Origin: JBBKWH01 sp037968855
GTDB taxonomy: Bacteria; Pseudomonadota; Gammaproteobacteria; Pseudomonadales; Moraxellaceae
Direction of reading: 5' to 3'
Assembly (NCBI GenBank): GCA_037968855.1
Contig: JBBKWH010000007.1
Span: 1-6,390 of the forward strand
DNA: 6,390 nucleotides
Translations under genes and position numbers: made by a program
Shown here: piece by piece, positions 6,281 through 6,390 of the stretch
How positions within the stretch are numbered: position 1 is the stretch's first letter
Layout of the letters: each line of letters opens with the position of its first letter
Notes under the pieces: model-generated
Databases searched by the model: none
What the model was told of the DNA's origin: nothing
The model's input: the letters and a program-made list of their open reading frames with translations, nothing else

Positions 6281-6390
6281 TCAAGGTTGAAGTGCAACAG
6301 CGGCTTTTAGTCGAATCACTTCTTGGGAGAATACCTCGTCTGGCGTCATAAAGCCCAGTACCTTTCGAGGACGGCCATTCAGCGCTCTGG
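6281..6390 (-). CDS. IS30-family transposase, C-terminal 35 residues (cut by window edge)
   Basis: The reading frame is open from the right edge (first full codon at 6388-6386) to a TGA at 6283-6281. The visible end begins RALNGRPRKVLGFMTPDEVF and finishes in VALQP. The string LN-x-RPRK-x-LGF-x-TP-x-EVF is the hallmark C-terminus of IS30-family DDE transposases, which move by cut-and-paste or via circle intermediates. The catalytic DDE residues and the DNA-binding N-terminus lie outside the window, so I cannot say whether the copy is intact. It is too short for usual ORF cut-offs. It is in the same direction as the lipoprotein gene 76 bases downstream. Confidence 0.88.
   Translation of the reverse strand, partial: RALNGRPRKVLGFMTPDEVFSQEVIRLKAAVALQP

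Noticed and set aside
1..6390. CRISPR arrays, tRNA/rRNA genes, toxin-antitoxin pairs, phage or defence system genes
   Set aside because: No spaced repeats, cloverleaf-like sequences or matching protein motifs were seen; all long frames are explained by known housekeeping or transport genes, one lipoprotein and one transposase end.

Overview
The window is ordinary chromosome of a gammaproteobacterium, probably of the order Pseudomonadales. The pieces of evidence are a lysC-csrA gene pair, a Pseudomonas-like single-chain aspartate kinase with a closely matching C-terminal half, a CsrA core nearly identical to the enterobacterial/pseudomonad protein, and a full-length MutS. Base composition looks roughly balanced (G+C near one half by eye). 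The extended, acidic/His-rich CsrA tail would fit the Moraxellaceae, but that family assignment is an inference.

Layout from left to right: (1) the 3' two thirds of lysC (+), followed by a perfect 13-bp hairpin; (2) csrA (+) with a strong Shine-Dalgarno sequence and a good intrinsic terminator; (3) a MATE-family multidrug/cation antiporter gene (-), convergent with csrA; (4) a 217-bp divergent intergenic region with an extended -10 element pointing at mutS and a short palindrome on the MATE side; (5) mutS (+), complete at 888 residues; (6) a hairpin between convergent genes; (7) a small predicted outer-membrane lipoprotein gene of unknown function (-); (8) the last 35 codons of an IS30-family transposase (-), cut by the right edge of the window.

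The genes do not form one pathway. LysC makes aspartyl phosphate for Lys/Thr/Met/diaminopimelate synthesis. CsrA is a global post-transcriptional regulator. The MATE protein exports drugs or cations. MutS starts mismatch repair. Only lysC and csrA share direction and a widely conserved neighbourhood. The only accessory element is the insertion sequence at the right end, whose end lies within about 75 bp of the lipoprotein start and may have replaced or supplied its promoter. I found no CRISPR array, tRNA, rRNA, toxin-antitoxin pair, phage gene or unrecognised multi-gene system. No gene-free stretch exceeds 300 bases. The points most worth checking are the insertion-sequence/lipoprotein junction, the unknown lipoprotein, the CsrA tail with its possible autoregulatory site, and a possible internal start in lysC.
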